Below are positions 7,597-17,732 of a DNA stretch of 33,247 nt, one piece after another. Numbering within the stretch: position 1 is the stretch's first letter; each line of letters opens with the position of its first letter. The notes under the pieces were generated by a model that worked only from the letters and a program-made list of their open reading frames with translations, ran no database searches and was not told the origin of the DNA. The stretch comes from an uncultured Sphingomonadales bacterium (GTDB taxonomy: Bacteria; Pseudomonadota; Alphaproteobacteria; Sphingomonadales; Sphingomonadaceae), in assembly GCA_903923465.1 (NCBI GenBank), contig CAIXXP010000023.1, forward strand, positions 1 to 33,247, written 5' to 3'. A program made the position numbers and the translations under genes.

Positions 7597-8856
7597 TCAC
7601 TTCGCCGGGCGGGTTTCCGGCATCGCCCACAGCAAGGGCAAAACCGCCAGCGCCACCAGCGCGATCAGGATGCCGGGCACCATCGGCGAGCCCGTTCGCG
7701 CCATCAGCGCCTGGGCCAGCCATGGCGCGAAGCCGCCGAATATGGCGGTGGCGCTGGTCACGCCGAAAGCCAGGCCGCTTAGGCGCGCCCGCGTTGGGAA
7801 CTGTTCGGCCGATGCCACCGCCCCCACCGCGCTGACGCCGCCCGCCACCATGGCCAGAACCATCGCCCCGGCGCAGGCCGCCGGCCAGGAGGTGCCGGCC
7901 ATGGCGCGGAACAGCAGGATCGGCAAAACCGCGCTGGCCACGGCAAGGGCGAGGATCACCGGGCGGCGCCCCCAGCGGTCGGCAAGCAGGCCGGTCAGCG
8001 GGGTAACCACAATCACCGCCACCGCCGCCCAACTGGCCAGTCCCAGCGCCCGCCCCTCGGGAACTTGGGCCACGGCGGCAAGGTAGACGGGCACATAGGT
8101 GATGCCGACATAATAGGTGATCGACCCCAAGGCCGAGATGGCAAAACCGCGCAAAATTCCGGCGCGGTGGTTGCGCAGGGCGTGGCGCAGTGGTTTCGCG
8201 GCGATGGCGCCCGCCGCGCGTTGCAATTCGAACTCGGGGGTTTCGTCAATCTGGCTGCGGGCGATCAGTACGGTGCCGGCCAGCACCGCCCCGAAGGCGA
8301 AAGGCAGCCGCCAGCCCCAGCCGGCCACAGCGGCCTCGGGCAACAGCCCCACCGTCAGCGCCGAGGCCCCCACCGCCAGCAACCCGCCGACCTCGCTGGC
8401 CGCCGCCGCCAGCGAGGTGACCAGCCCGCGACGGGCAGGCGGCGCCCCCTCCAGCAGATAGGCGACGACCCCGGTATATTCACCGCCCACCGAAAACCCC
8501 ATGACGCAGCGCAGGGCGATCAGCAGCACACCGGCGCGCGGGCCGATCTGCGCCGCGGTCGGCATCAGCGCGGTTGCCGCCATGCAGGCCGTCATCAGCG
8601 CCATCGAGATCAGCATCGTCGGCCGCCGGCCCAGCCTGTCGCCGATATGGCCGAACACCATGGCGCCGATCGGCCGCATCAGATAGGCGAGGGCAAAACC
8701 ACCCAGCGCCGCCACCAGCCCGCCACCGCCCGGGAAGAACAGCCGCGCCAGCACGGTGGCAAAATAGAGATACAGCGTGAAATCATACCATTCGACGACC
8801 GTCGACAAGGCGGCTATAATCATCGAACCGCGAGACATCTGGGAACTCGGCATCAT
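7597..8856 (-). CDS. MFS transporter, metabolite:H+ symporter type
   Basis: 419-aa inner-membrane transporter with about 12 hydrophobic segments. The N-terminal STVVEWYDFTLYLYF, the loop GDRLGRRP between segments 2 and 3, and RCVMGFSVGGEYTGVVAYLLE are hallmarks of the MHS (ProP/ShiA/KgtP-like) branch, which brings organic acids or osmolytes in with protons. The start is placed at the ATG at 8856, although no good ribosome-binding site is seen and a later Met (for example at 8823) is possible. It converges on the molybdenum hydroxylase operon and diverges from egtD. An acid produced by that enzyme, or betaine-type compounds linked to ergothioneine synthesis, are imaginable substrates, but nothing in the sequence decides this. 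Confidence 0.85.
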   Translation of the reverse strand: MMPSSQMSRGSMIIAALSTVVEWYDFTLYLYFATVLARLFFPGGGGLVAALGGFALAYLMRPIGAMVFGHIGDRLGRRPTMLISMALMTACMAATALMPTAAQIGPRAGVLLIALRCVMGFSVGGEYTGVVAYLLEGAPPARRGLVTSLAAAASEVGGLLAVGASALTVGLLPEAAVAGWGWRLPFAFGAVLAGTVLIARSQIDETPEFELQRAAGAIAAKPLRHALRNHRAGILRGFAISALGSITYYVGITYVPVYLAAVAQVPEGRALGLASWAAVAVIVVTPLTGLLADRWGRRPVILALAVASAVLPILLFRAMAGTSWPAACAGAMVLAMVAGGVSAVGAVASAEQFPTRARLSGLAFGVTSATAIFGGFAPWLAQALMARTGSPMVPGILIALVALAVLPLLWAMPETRPAK

Positions 8857-8885
8857 TGCTTGTGCCCGCTGATAGAGGGGATGGA

Positions 8886-8920
8886 ACCGGCAGGGCCGGT
8901 CGTCTGTTCCACCCCATAAT
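8886..8920 (+). promoter_or_regulatory. Divergent MFS/egtD promoter region
   Basis: The 87-bp gap contains a perfect 6-bp stem, ACCGGC-AGG-GCCGGT (8886-8900), and a good -10 box CATAAT (8915-8920) 23 bp before the egtD ATG. A clear -35 box is lacking. The small palindrome overlaps where a -35 element would lie and could be an operator. Confidence 0.35.
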
Positions 8921-8943
8921 GCATAAAAAGGGGTAGATCGGGC

Positions 8944-9884
8944 ATGTCAGTGGCGGTTCTGGACGACTTTTCGCGTGCCGTCACGGACGGACTGTCGCGG
9001 GCGCGCAAGGTCATTCCGGCGCGCTATTTTTACGACTTTCGCGGCTCGCAGCTGTTCGAGGACATTACCCGCCTGCCCGAGTATTACCCGACCCGCACCG
9101 AGCGGGCTTTGCTGGAACGGCATGGCGACGATATCGCCCGACTGGTGGGATATGGCCGGCCGCTGGTGGAATTCGGCGCCGGCGCCGCGATCAAGGCGCG
9201 CATCCTGCTCGCGGCGATGCAGGCGCGCACCTTCGTGCCGATCGACATCTCGGGCGCATTTCTGGAAGATTCCGCGCAGGATCTGGCGCGGGCTCATCCG
9301 AACGTTCGGGTCTTGCCGGTCGCCGGCGATTTTACCCGCGCCATCGCCTTGCCGGCGCTGGATGGGCCGCTGGTCGGATTCTTCCCCGGCTCGACCATCG
9401 GCAATTTCGACCACGCCGCCGCGATCGACCTGCTGCGCTCGTTCCGCCGCACGCTGGGGGCTGGCGCAAGGTTGGTCATCGGCATCGACACGCGCAAGAA
9501 CCCGCACCTGCTGGAGGCCGCTTACGACGATGCCGCCGGCGTGACCGCGCAGTTCAACCTCAACCTGCTCCACCGCATCAACCGCGAACTGGATGGCACC
9601 ATCCCGGTTGACCGGTTCGAACACCGCGCGATCTGGCACGACGCGCTGGGCCGGATAGAGATGCATCTCGTTGCCAGTGACGACCTTGAGTTCCACGCCG
9701 CCGGCCAGCGCTTTCGCATGCGGGCGAACGAGACCATCCACACCGAGAACAGCTATAAGTACACCCAGCCCGAAGCGCGGCTGCTGGCCCGCGCCGCCGG
9801 GTGGGAACCGGCGGCCTTCTGGACCGACAAGGACCAGCTTTTTGGTCTGCACGTGTGGGTGGCCAGTGAGGAGGAAGCGCAACC

Positions 9885-9888
<4 letters not shown>
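8944..9888 (+). CDS. egtD: L-histidine N-alpha-methyltransferase EgtD
   Basis: 314-aa SAM-dependent enzyme that trimethylates histidine to hercynine, the first step of ergothioneine synthesis in the cytosol. The family signature YFYDFRGSQLFEDITRLPEYYPTRTE lies at about 28-53, the SAM-binding PLVEFGAGAAIKARILL at 73-89, and GFFPGSTIGNFDHAAAIDLL in the middle of the protein. Length is typical for EgtD. AAGGGG lies 10 bp before the ATG. The stop codon overlaps the GTG start of egtB by 4 bp, so the two are translated as a coupled pair. Confidence 0.95.
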
Positions 9889-11077
<1,189 letters not shown>

Positions 11078-11081
<4 letters not shown>

Positions 11082-11824
11082 GGTGCCTCGTCAGCCCCGG
11101 CAAAGTCAGCCACGGCAAAGTCGGCCACGGCAAAGTCGGCCAGGGCAAAATCAACGCAGGCGCGGCACTGCAGCACGAGCGGGTCGACCAGGTCCATTCC
11201 CGGCGGGGCTGCGGTGATGGCCAGGGGCAATTCCGTGCAGCCCAGCACCACCGCGTGGCAGCCTTGCCCGGCATGGCGTGCAAGAAGAGCGGCAAACCAT
11301 GCCGCGAAGGCGGGATCGGTGTTGCCCTCGGCAAGTTCCATCTGGATTTCGCCGATACGCGCACGGTCCGCCTCGTCCGGTATGACAATTTCGATGCCCG
11401 CCTTCACCAGCGGATCGCGGTAGTAGCCGTCCTCCATGGTGAAGCGGGTGCCCAGCAGCAGGGTGCGCGGGCTCCCGCGCGCGACAAGGTGCTCCCGCAC
11501 CAGATCTATGGCGTGAAACAGCGGCGGCGTAGCAGGCAGCTCTTCGCGCCAGGGTTCGAGATATTTGTGCAGGGTGTTGTTGGCGATCATCCAGCAATCC
11601 GGACGAAACGACAGCAAACGCGTGATTTCCACACGCAGCAGGGCGGGAATCTCGGCCGGGTCGCGCGAATAGCACGAACGGATGGCGTGATAGTCGATGC
11701 TGTAGAGGGCAATCCGCGCGGAATGCGTGCCGCCCTGACGCCGCGCCACTTCCTCGTTGAGGATGCGGTAGGGCAGGATGGTCGAGGGCCAGCTTGTGCC
11801 ACCCAGTACACCGATCAGGCGCAT
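11078..11824 (-). CDS. Asp/Glu racemase-family protein with repeat tail
   Basis: 248-aa member of the aspartate/glutamate racemase family (cofactor-independent, two-cysteine mechanism). N-terminal MRLIGVLGGTSWPST, GTRFTM (126-131) and VLGCTELPL with C196 fit the family. The first catalytic position, normally Cys (or Thr in some relatives) in a C-N-T-x-H motif, is Asn: MIANNTLHK with N82. This argues against ordinary two-base racemisation, so the true reaction may be one-sided or different. The C-terminus is extended by a repeated ADFAV-like unit (about 225-243) encoded by a 15-bp tandem repeat. AAGGAG lies 9 bp before the ATG. It lies downstream of TonB receptor 1 on the same strand, separated by a terminator. 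Confidence 0.85.
11098..11157. repeat. 15-bp tandem repeat, four units, in a coding end
   Basis: Four tandem 15-bp units: CGGCAAAGTCAGCCA, two identical copies of CGGCAAAGTCGGCCA, and a diverged GGGCAAAATCAACGC. On the minus strand they encode the 5-residue repeat (A/V)ADFA at the C-terminus of the racemase-family protein. The unit length is a multiple of three, so copy-number change keeps the frame. It lies 17 bp past the egtB stop codon. Confidence 0.9.
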
Positions 11825-12032
11825 CCGGTCGAACTCCTTTGGGCGTTCCGCCGTTCACAATGCGGGAAAAGCGGGTGGGCACTTTGCTTCAGCATGGCGC
11901 CGTGGCCAATATCACGCGGGCACAGAAATCGCTAGCTGCGGCTGATGCGACACCAGCGCGTAACCGGTAAGGCAAGGTGCTCCGGCGCCGAGAGGCCAGG
12001 CTGCGGATCCCGCCCAAATCCTTGGCATCAAA
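11825..12032. other. Intergenic region upstream of the racemase-like gene
   Basis: Between the racemase-family start and the terminator of TonB receptor 1. The AAGGAG ribosome-binding site for the racemase-like gene is seen at its left end. I see no convincing promoter and no reading frame of note. Confidence 0.4.
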
Positions 12033-12067
12033 GAAAAAGCCGACCCGCCTGTTCGGGCGGGTCGGCT
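12033..12067 (-). terminator. Rho-independent terminator of TonB receptor 1
   Basis: Perfect 12-bp G+C-rich stem (AGCCGACCCGCC at 12038-12049, GGCGGGTCGGCT at 12056-12067, 6-nt loop). On the minus strand it is followed by TTTTTCTT. It lies 22 bp beyond the receptor's stop codon. Confidence 0.92.
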
Positions 12068-12089
12068 CCAGGATGGGAAGTCGTAGTTT

Positions 12090-14723
12090 TTAGAAGTCGT
12101 AGCGCATTTTGAACCCGAACATCCGGGGCGAGCCATAGCTTACGGTGGCAAAGCCCGGCGTCGCACCCGAAAGGGTGGCGCTGGTCAGGTAGGTATGGTT
12201 GAAAGCGTTCTGCACGAAAGCGGTCGCCGTGAGGGGCAGGCCGCCGACGTTCTTCACGTCGATGCTGAAGTTCTGGACCGAATATTTGCCCAGAGCCGTG
12301 ACGCCGACGTAGTAGGTGTCGACCCAGTAATGGTCGGCATGGACGTAGAACTTACCGACGTTGGAATCGATCGGCAGGTGGTAATCGAAGCCAAGCGTGT
12401 AGCTCCACTTCGGCGCGTTCTCGAAACCAAGCGCGCCCGCAACGAGGGTATCACCGGTCGCCGTGCTACCGGTTACCGCTGCCAGATTGGCCAGGAAGTC
12501 GGCCGGCAGCGAGAACTTGTCAATTTTCCAATCCAGATAGGAACCCGATACGCTCAGGGTCAGGTCCGGCGTAGGCGAGACAAAAGCGTCGAACTCGACA
12601 CCCTGCGTGGTGGCACCCTTGCCATTGAAGTAGAAGGTGGTGTTGGACGGATTTTCCGCTGCACCCACTGCGCAACCGCAGAGGTTAAGCGAAGCCGGGA
12701 GGCCAGCGATAGGCCGCTGCAGATTGGTGAAGTCCGAATGGAAGGCAGCGATGTTGAAGCCGCCCCGCACCCCGTCAACGTTCCAGTGGGTCTTGGCGCC
12801 GATTTCCACATCGAGGATGGACTGCGGCTGGTAGGTCTGGAACTGGGCGAGCAAGCTGCCCGGCGTCTGGAAGTTGGGAGTGTTCAGACCACCGGAACGA
12901 TAACCCTCGCGGCCGACGATGTACACGAACACATCCTTGTTCACCTTATAGTCGGCACCCGCCTGCCACGTCAGCTTGTGAGACTTGGACGAGTTATAGG
13001 CAGTCCCCGCGGTTGCCACGCAAGCGTCAAAGCCATTGAACGACGGCGCAGTGTAGGCAATCGTTGCCGAACAGGCCTGCTCGGCATCCCACGTGTAACG
13101 CATGCTGCCGTTGAGGCTCAGCCCCTCCATGTTCCCCGTGAAGTGGTAGATCAGCTGACCGAAGATGGCCTTGCTCTGGTCCTTGAACAGGGCGTTCTCG
13201 TTAGCCGAACCCGGGTTGTACGGCCCCAGCAGGGCGGACAGCGGGGTTCCCAGAGGAGGGGTCAGGCCGGGAATGTAAAGCACGGTCGGCGTGTTGGGCG
13301 TCGGCGTGCCCGGGGTGGGATACCAATCCGGATTGCGATAGGCGTCGAACGCCAGACCGCTCGCCCCCGGCATGGTGTTGGTGAGATAGAAAGCGCCGGC
13401 CAGCCACTCCAGCTGCTTGTTCAGCAGGTTGCCGTGAATTTGCAATTCATCGGTAATCTGACGGTCGCTGCGCACATCGCTCACGTCTTCGAGGACGAAG
13501 GGCAAGCCGTCGGTGTGGCTGGAGTTCTGGATATTGTCGGAGCGAATGCCAAAGATATTCTTGATCACCACATCCCCCAGAGTGATCTGGGTGGTGTTGG
13601 ACAGACCCCAGATCTTGTCCACCTCGGGGAAGGGATAAGGGTTGAACGAGACGCGCGGCCCGGCATTCAGCTGCTGCGCAATCGCCGCGGTGACATTGCA
13701 GTTCGGGTTGTTGCTGTAGCAGTTCGGCCAGCCCGTGCCGGGCGTGCCCAGCAGGAACTGAAGGCCCGCATAGGAAGTGCCCGTCCCGACATATTGGCTA
13801 TTCGGGGCCGACACCGGCAGGAAGCCGTTGGGCAGGGTGCCCGTGCCGTTGGAGTGGTTTTCCAGCTCGTCATAGACCAGCGTGTTCTTGATGTAGTCGG
13901 TCGGCTCGAACAGAACCGAGACGCGGAAGGCGTTGCTGTTCAGATTGTCCATGGCCGACCCGGCGCCAAGCGGCGTGTAGGGCAGGAAGGCAGGCCCGGT
14001 ATCGTTTGGCCCCGGACCAGGATTGGTCGGCGAGCCGGGATTGTGGGTATCAACCACATTGGTGTAGCCGTCGCGGCGAGCGATCTGGCCGGCTAGGCGG
14101 ACCGCCAGCTTGCCGTCGATGATCGGAAGGTTGATCGCGCCTTCGATGCCCTTCCAATTGTAGCTGCCGGCGGTGCCCTGAACGTAGCCACCCATCTTGT
14201 AGGTCGGCGCGGCGGAATAGACCAGCACGGCGCCACCAGTGGTGTTGCGGCCGAACAGCGTGCCCTGCGGACCCTTCAGGACCTGAATGTTGGCGGTGTC
14301 GAACGAGGGCAGCACAGCGCCCCACGAACCCAGCGGAACTTCGTTGAAATAGCTGATGACCGAAGGCAGCGAACCGCCGATCACGAACTTGCCCTGGCCG
14401 CGAATGGTGAAGGTCGTGTTCGTGACCGCACCGGCGCCGGAGAACACCACGCCGGGAGTCATCTTCTGCAGGTCGGTCGTCGACATGACGTTGGCCTGGT
14501 CCAGCTTGGCGCTGGAGAAGGCGGTGATGGCCACCGGCACGGTCTGGATCGATTCCGACTTGCGGCGGGCTGTCACGATGATGGTGCCGCCGGCGGCATC
14601 GGTCGTCTCGGCCGCCGGAGCGGCGGGTGCCGCGGTCTCGGCGAAAGCAGCCGGCGCGCAGACGGCCACTGTCATTGCCGCGGCTGATGCCAACAGCAAT
14701 TGTTTAACGTGAATGCTTTGCAT
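12090..14723 (-). CDS. TonB-dependent outer-membrane receptor 1
   Basis: 877-aa outer-membrane, energy-coupled uptake barrel. The signal peptide covers about residues 1-28 (MQSIHVKQLLLASAAA, ending near AFA-ET), followed by an Ala/Pro-rich linker and the TonB-box-like IIVTARRKSESIQ. The plug domain includes IRGQGKF and VLKGPQGTLFGRNTTGGAVL. The rest is beta-barrel, ending in the aromatic MRYDF expected for insertion. The ATG at 14723 is chosen because GGGGAAC lies just upstream and the signal peptide begins there; an earlier in-frame start at 14762 would add a non-signal leader. The plug and length match the large sphingomonad class of receptors for aromatic or complex organic substrates rather than classical siderophore receptors, but the ligand is unknown. 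A strong terminator follows. Confidence 0.93.
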   Translation of the reverse strand: MQSIHVKQLLLASAAAMTVAVCAPAAFAETAAPAAPAAETTDAAGGTIIVTARRKSESIQTVPVAITAFSSAKLDQANVMSTTDLQKMTPGVVFSGAGAVTNTTFTIRGQGKFVIGGSLPSVISYFNEVPLGSWGAVLPSFDTANIQVLKGPQGTLFGRNTTGGAVLVYSAAPTYKMGGYVQGTAGSYNWKGIEGAINLPIIDGKLAVRLAGQIARRDGYTNVVDTHNPGSPTNPGPGPNDTGPAFLPYTPLGAGSAMDNLNSNAFRVSVLFEPTDYIKNTLVYDELENHSNGTGTLPNGFLPVSAPNSQYVGTGTSYAGLQFLLGTPGTGWPNCYSNNPNCNVTAAIAQQLNAGPRVSFNPYPFPEVDKIWGLSNTTQITLGDVVIKNIFGIRSDNIQNSSHTDGLPFVLEDVSDVRSDRQITDELQIHGNLLNKQLEWLAGAFYLTNTMPGASGLAFDAYRNPDWYPTPGTPTPNTPTVLYIPGLTPPLGTPLSALLGPYNPGSANENALFKDQSKAIFGQLIYHFTGNMEGLSLNGSMRYTWDAEQACSATIAYTAPSFNGFDACVATAGTAYNSSKSHKLTWQAGADYKVNKDVFVYIVGREGYRSGGLNTPNFQTPGSLLAQFQTYQPQSILDVEIGAKTHWNVDGVRGGFNIAAFHSDFTNLQRPIAGLPASLNLCGCAVGAAENPSNTTFYFNGKGATTQGVEFDAFVSPTPDLTLSVSGSYLDWKIDKFSLPADFLANLAAVTGSTATGDTLVAGALGFENAPKWSYTLGFDYHLPIDSNVGKFYVHADHYWVDTYYVGVTALGKYSVQNFSIDVKNVGGLPLTATAFVQNAFNHTYLTSATLSGATPGFATVSYGSPRMFGFKMRYDF

Positions 14724-15031
14724 TTCGTTCCCCTGTCCCACATGTTTATCGTGACCGATCAACGGCCCGGTACCCTAGTTTGAGCACGACCATAGAAAAC
14801 GTGATTGTGAGTGCCCCGTCAAGGGGCATTCTCGGGGCCGCTGCGAAAAGTTAGGCCGCCTGGTTGACTATCTGAGCGCGGAAACCGGAATGGGACGCAG
14901 CACAAGCGCTGCCAGCCGGAAACGCCAACCGGCCAGCGGAGGCGGGAAACCGCAGAAATTGGCGCTTTTTGCACCGCTGATCCGGCCACAGCAGTGTAAT
15001 GCGGCGTGCGCCCATCAGCCCGGCGGCAGGC
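14724..15031. other. Intergenic region upstream of TonB receptor 1
   Basis: 308 bp between the acyl-CoA dehydrogenase pair and the receptor, both on the minus strand. It must hold the receptor promoter, but no clear -35/-10 pair is recognised. A small hairpin, TGCCCC-gtcaa-GGGGCA (14812-14828), lies about 90 bp before the receptor start. It could end the upstream transcript or act in the leader; it has no T-run. No gene is seen. Confidence 0.4.
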
Positions 15032-16315
15032 TCAAGTCGACTCGGCCAAGGCGCGCCTCTGGCTTTCGCGGAAGGTGAGATTCCGTTCGACATTCGGTTC
15101 GCGCGGCAGGCCGAGTACGCGTTCGCCCAGGGTGTTGCGCTGAATCTCGTTGGTGCCACCGGCAATCGCGGTAACGCGCGAGTTGAGGTAATCGAGGGCA
15201 AAAGTGGCGCCCAGACGGTCGTCCTTCGCCCAGCTTACCGCCGCCGCACCGCCGATCTCGATCGCCGCCTTGGCATGGTTCGGCTCGACAATGCCCCTGG
15301 CGAGTTTGACGTAGGAGATCAGCGCTCCCCCCGCCGGATGCCCCGCCGCCATGAGGCGCGCCAGCCGCTCGCCCAACGCGCGCGAGGCGAAATCATCGGC
15401 ATGCGCCTTGGCGATCAACTGGCGGACATGGCCGTCATCAGACCGCCCCGCACGCGCCGCCAGTTCGACCAGATCCGGCGCAAGTGGGCCGGGGCGCGGC
15501 ATTTTCGCAACCGAGGTCAGGCTGCCCGAGCTTGCCTCGCGTTCAAAACGCAGCGCGGTCTGGGCGACCTCCCAGCCACTGCCCGCCTCGCCGATGCGTT
15601 CGCTATCGGGGATGCGGGCGTTCTGGAAAATCTCGCGGCAGAACTCGATGTCGCCCGTGATCTCGCGCAGGGGCTCAACAGTGACGCCGGGCTGCGCTGT
15701 CGCGACGGCGAACCATGTCAGGCCCTTGTGCTTGGCCACGTCCCAATCGGTGCGGGCAAGGCACAGGCCGAAATCGGCATAATAGGCACCGCTGCTCCAG
15801 ACCTTCTCGCCGTTGAGGATCCAGTCGTCGCCCCCTTGGCCATCGGCACGCACCGCTGTCGTCACCACCCCGGCAAGATCGGAGCCGGCCGCCGAATCGG
15901 AGAAGAATTCGACCCATACCTCCTCGCCGGAGAGCATTTTGGGCAGGTGGCGCCGTTTGAAATCCTCGCTGGCGTGGCGCAGGATCACCTCGGCGCAGAC
16001 CTTGATCGTGACCACCCCGGCAATGCCCATGTCGGGCAGGCGATAGGGCTCGGCTTCCTCCAGGAAGGCGGCCTCGTGCGCCGCCGTCAGCCCCTGCCCG
16101 CCATATTCCACGGGCCAGGTGATCCCGGCGAAACCGGCCTCATGCACCCGCTTTTGCAGCGCCCGCTGGGTGGCGATATCCTCGATGGTGCGGTGGGTCA
16201 GGCCCCGCGCCGAGCGTTCCTCGTGCCCGCTGCGCCTTGCGAGATTTTGCGCCAGCCATTCCCGCGCCGCCGCGCGGAATGCCTCAACCCCGGTCGATAC
16301 GGAATGCATGGTCAC
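15032..16315 (-). CDS. Acyl-CoA dehydrogenase (FadE-like), subunit 1 of a pair
   Basis: 427-aa acyl-CoA dehydrogenase with the usual order: N-terminal helical domain, FAD/acyl-binding beta domain around EFFSDSAAGSDLAG, NGEKVWSSGAYYADF, and a C-terminal helical domain ending in AIAGGTNEIQRNTLGERVLGLPRE. It would introduce a double bond into an acyl-CoA thioester using FAD. The GTG at 16315 overlaps the stop of the next gene upstream by 4 bp with AGGAG 8 bp before it; an ATG two codons later (16309) is an equal alternative. The tight pairing with a second, shorter family member resembles the heteromeric alpha2beta2 dehydrogenases of steroid side-chain degradation (ChsE1-ChsE2 type), so a heteromer is likely. 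The substrate is unknown. Confidence 0.9.
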   Translation of the reverse strand: MTMHSVSTGVEAFRAAAREWLAQNLARRSGHEERSARGLTHRTIEDIATQRALQKRVHEAGFAGITWPVEYGGQGLTAAHEAAFLEEAEPYRLPDMGIAGVVTIKVCAEVILRHASEDFKRRHLPKMLSGEEVWVEFFSDSAAGSDLAGVVTTAVRADGQGGDDWILNGEKVWSSGAYYADFGLCLARTDWDVAKHKGLTWFAVATAQPGVTVEPLREITGDIEFCREIFQNARIPDSERIGEAGSGWEVAQTALRFEREASSGSLTSVAKMPRPGPLAPDLVELAARAGRSDDGHVRQLIAKAHADDFASRALGERLARLMAAGHPAGGALISYVKLARGIVEPNHAKAAIEIGGAAAVSWAKDDRLGATFALDYLNSRVTAIAGGTNEIQRNTLGERVLGLPREPNVERNLTFRESQRRALAEST

Positions 16316-17460
16316 TGGCCCTTCTCCTGCAGCGTGACGACATTTTCGTTATGCCAAACCTCGCCGCCCAATGCGGCCGCGTCGGCGGTCAGGCGCCGCA
16401 GATAGAGGTGAAAATCATTCTCCCACATATAGGCCATGCCGCCCAGAACCTGCCACGCGGCATGCGCGACATCGATGCCCGTTCTGGCAACAAAGGCCTT
16501 GGCCATGCTGACGATCTCGGCCGCATCGTCCTGCCCCGCAGCGACCGCGCGCGCCGCCGCGTCGCGCATCGCCGCGCTCATCTCGATACCAAGGCTCGCA
16601 TCGACCAGCATATGCTTGACCGCCTGGAACGAGCCAATGGGCCGGCCGAATGCTACCCGCGCCCTGGCATGGGCGACCGCCGTATCGACAACCGCCCGCA
16701 TCGCGCCAATCGACTGCGACACGGCCAGCGGTAGGGCCACTTGCACCTGACGGGCAATGTCCGCCACCGCCCCGCCCCGCGCCGCGCCCCGCGCCCCGAC
16801 CAGCGCGGCGGCATCGAGGCGGACATTGTCCAGCCGGACGTTCAGGCTCGGGCGGGTAATGTCTAGACTGTTGAGCGGCGCGAAGGATACGCCGGTGGCC
16901 CGGGCCGGCAGCAGGAACTGGCTGAAAGATCCCGCATCGCGCGCCGCGAGCAATATCCAGTCGACACTGTCGGCATGCACCACCGCCGACAGTTCGCCGT
17001 TCAGAACGAAACCATCAGCGGCCTCCGTGGCGACAACCCCATCGTCGCGCCCCCAAAATCCGGGGAGGTCGCCGCTTGCCCAGCTGGCCAGCGCCCGCCC
17101 CGCCTGCAAATCGGACAGGATCGCCGCCCGGCCCGCCCCCGCACCGGCGGCAAACACGCCTGCGCCAGACAGGGCCTCGATCACCACATTTGTCTCCAGC
17201 CACGGCTCTGGCGATGCCGTGCGGCCCCATTGTTCCGCAACGATGCAGGCGCGGGCGATGCCTCCCGCGCCGATGGTTTGCCCGAAGAGACCTGCCGCAG
17301 CGGCGCGTTGGATGAACGTCCGGTCGAGGCCACGGCGCCCCTCCCCCACAGCCCGCGCGCGGTCCAGCGGCGAGGCCCCCACCAAGCCGGCAAAGGTTGC
17401 GGCCACTTCCGCCTCGCCCGGCTCCAGCCAGCCTGCGGCTATTGCTGCGGTGTTATTCAT
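16312..17460 (-). CDS. Acyl-CoA dehydrogenase-like, subunit 2 of a pair
   Basis: 382-aa acyl-CoA dehydrogenase-fold protein, more diverged than its neighbour. Conserved pieces are ARVAFGRPIGSFQAVKHMLVD, where the Arg and Gln contact FAD across the dimer, and QVLGGMAYMWENDFHLYLRRL near the C-terminus. The middle beta domain lacks the usual SEPxAGSD sequence, showing SWASGDLPGFWGRDDG instead, so substrate or FAD binding may be partial. This is usual for one partner of heteromeric dehydrogenases. ATG at 17460 follows GAGGGG by 8 bp. The stop overlaps the start of the second dehydrogenase gene. Function in beta-oxidation-like shortening of a bulky acyl-CoA is inferred from the pairing only. Confidence 0.88.
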   Translation of the reverse strand: MNNTAAIAAGWLEPGEAEVAATFAGLVGASPLDRARAVGEGRRGLDRTFIQRAAAAGLFGQTIGAGGIARACIVAEQWGRTASPEPWLETNVVIEALSGAGVFAAGAGAGRAAILSDLQAGRALASWASGDLPGFWGRDDGVVATEAADGFVLNGELSAVVHADSVDWILLAARDAGSFSQFLLPARATGVSFAPLNSLDITRPSLNVRLDNVRLDAAALVGARGAARGGAVADIARQVQVALPLAVSQSIGAMRAVVDTAVAHARARVAFGRPIGSFQAVKHMLVDASLGIEMSAAMRDAAARAVAAGQDDAAEIVSMAKAFVARTGIDVAHAAWQVLGGMAYMWENDFHLYLRRLTADAAALGGEVWHNENVVTLQEKGQ

Positions 17461-17732
17461 CTTTCGGCCCCTCGTTCAGATTGGGCTGGACTCTCTGGCC
17501 CATACCCGACGGCGCATTGGAACAGGGATTTCCGGCGAATGCCAGAATATTTCGGCCAAAGCGACGCCGCCCGTGCCGCAGCGCGACTGCGGGGCGCCGG
17601 ATTGCATGGCCGGGCACACGCACAAGCGGGCGCGGCAAGCGCGCCAGCGGGAAGCCCGCCGCATGCGCAAGGCGAGGAACAGGCCGACCAAATACGCCAT
17701 GGCCGGCCTGCTTTGCCCCAATAACACCGCGC
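17461..17732. other. Intergenic region, amidohydrolase / dehydrogenase pair
   Basis: 272 bp on the minus-strand path from the amidohydrolase to the dehydrogenase pair. Two small hairpins are seen, CCGCAG-cgcga-CTGCGG (17576-17592) and GCGGG-aag-CCCGC (17647-17659), either of which could weaken or end the amidohydrolase transcript. Neither has a T-run. Frames inside (for example 17476-17727 on the minus strand) look like chance. Confidence 0.4.

Noticed and set aside
12195..14096. A 633-codon plus-strand frame opposite TonB receptor 1
   Set aside because: Same reason: antisense shadow of a clear receptor gene with no family features.
17476..17727. Possible small membrane protein between amidohydrolase and dehydrogenase genes
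   Set aside because: A short hydrophobic stretch is followed by Cys/Arg-rich sequence without family likeness, and there is no convincing ribosome-binding site.
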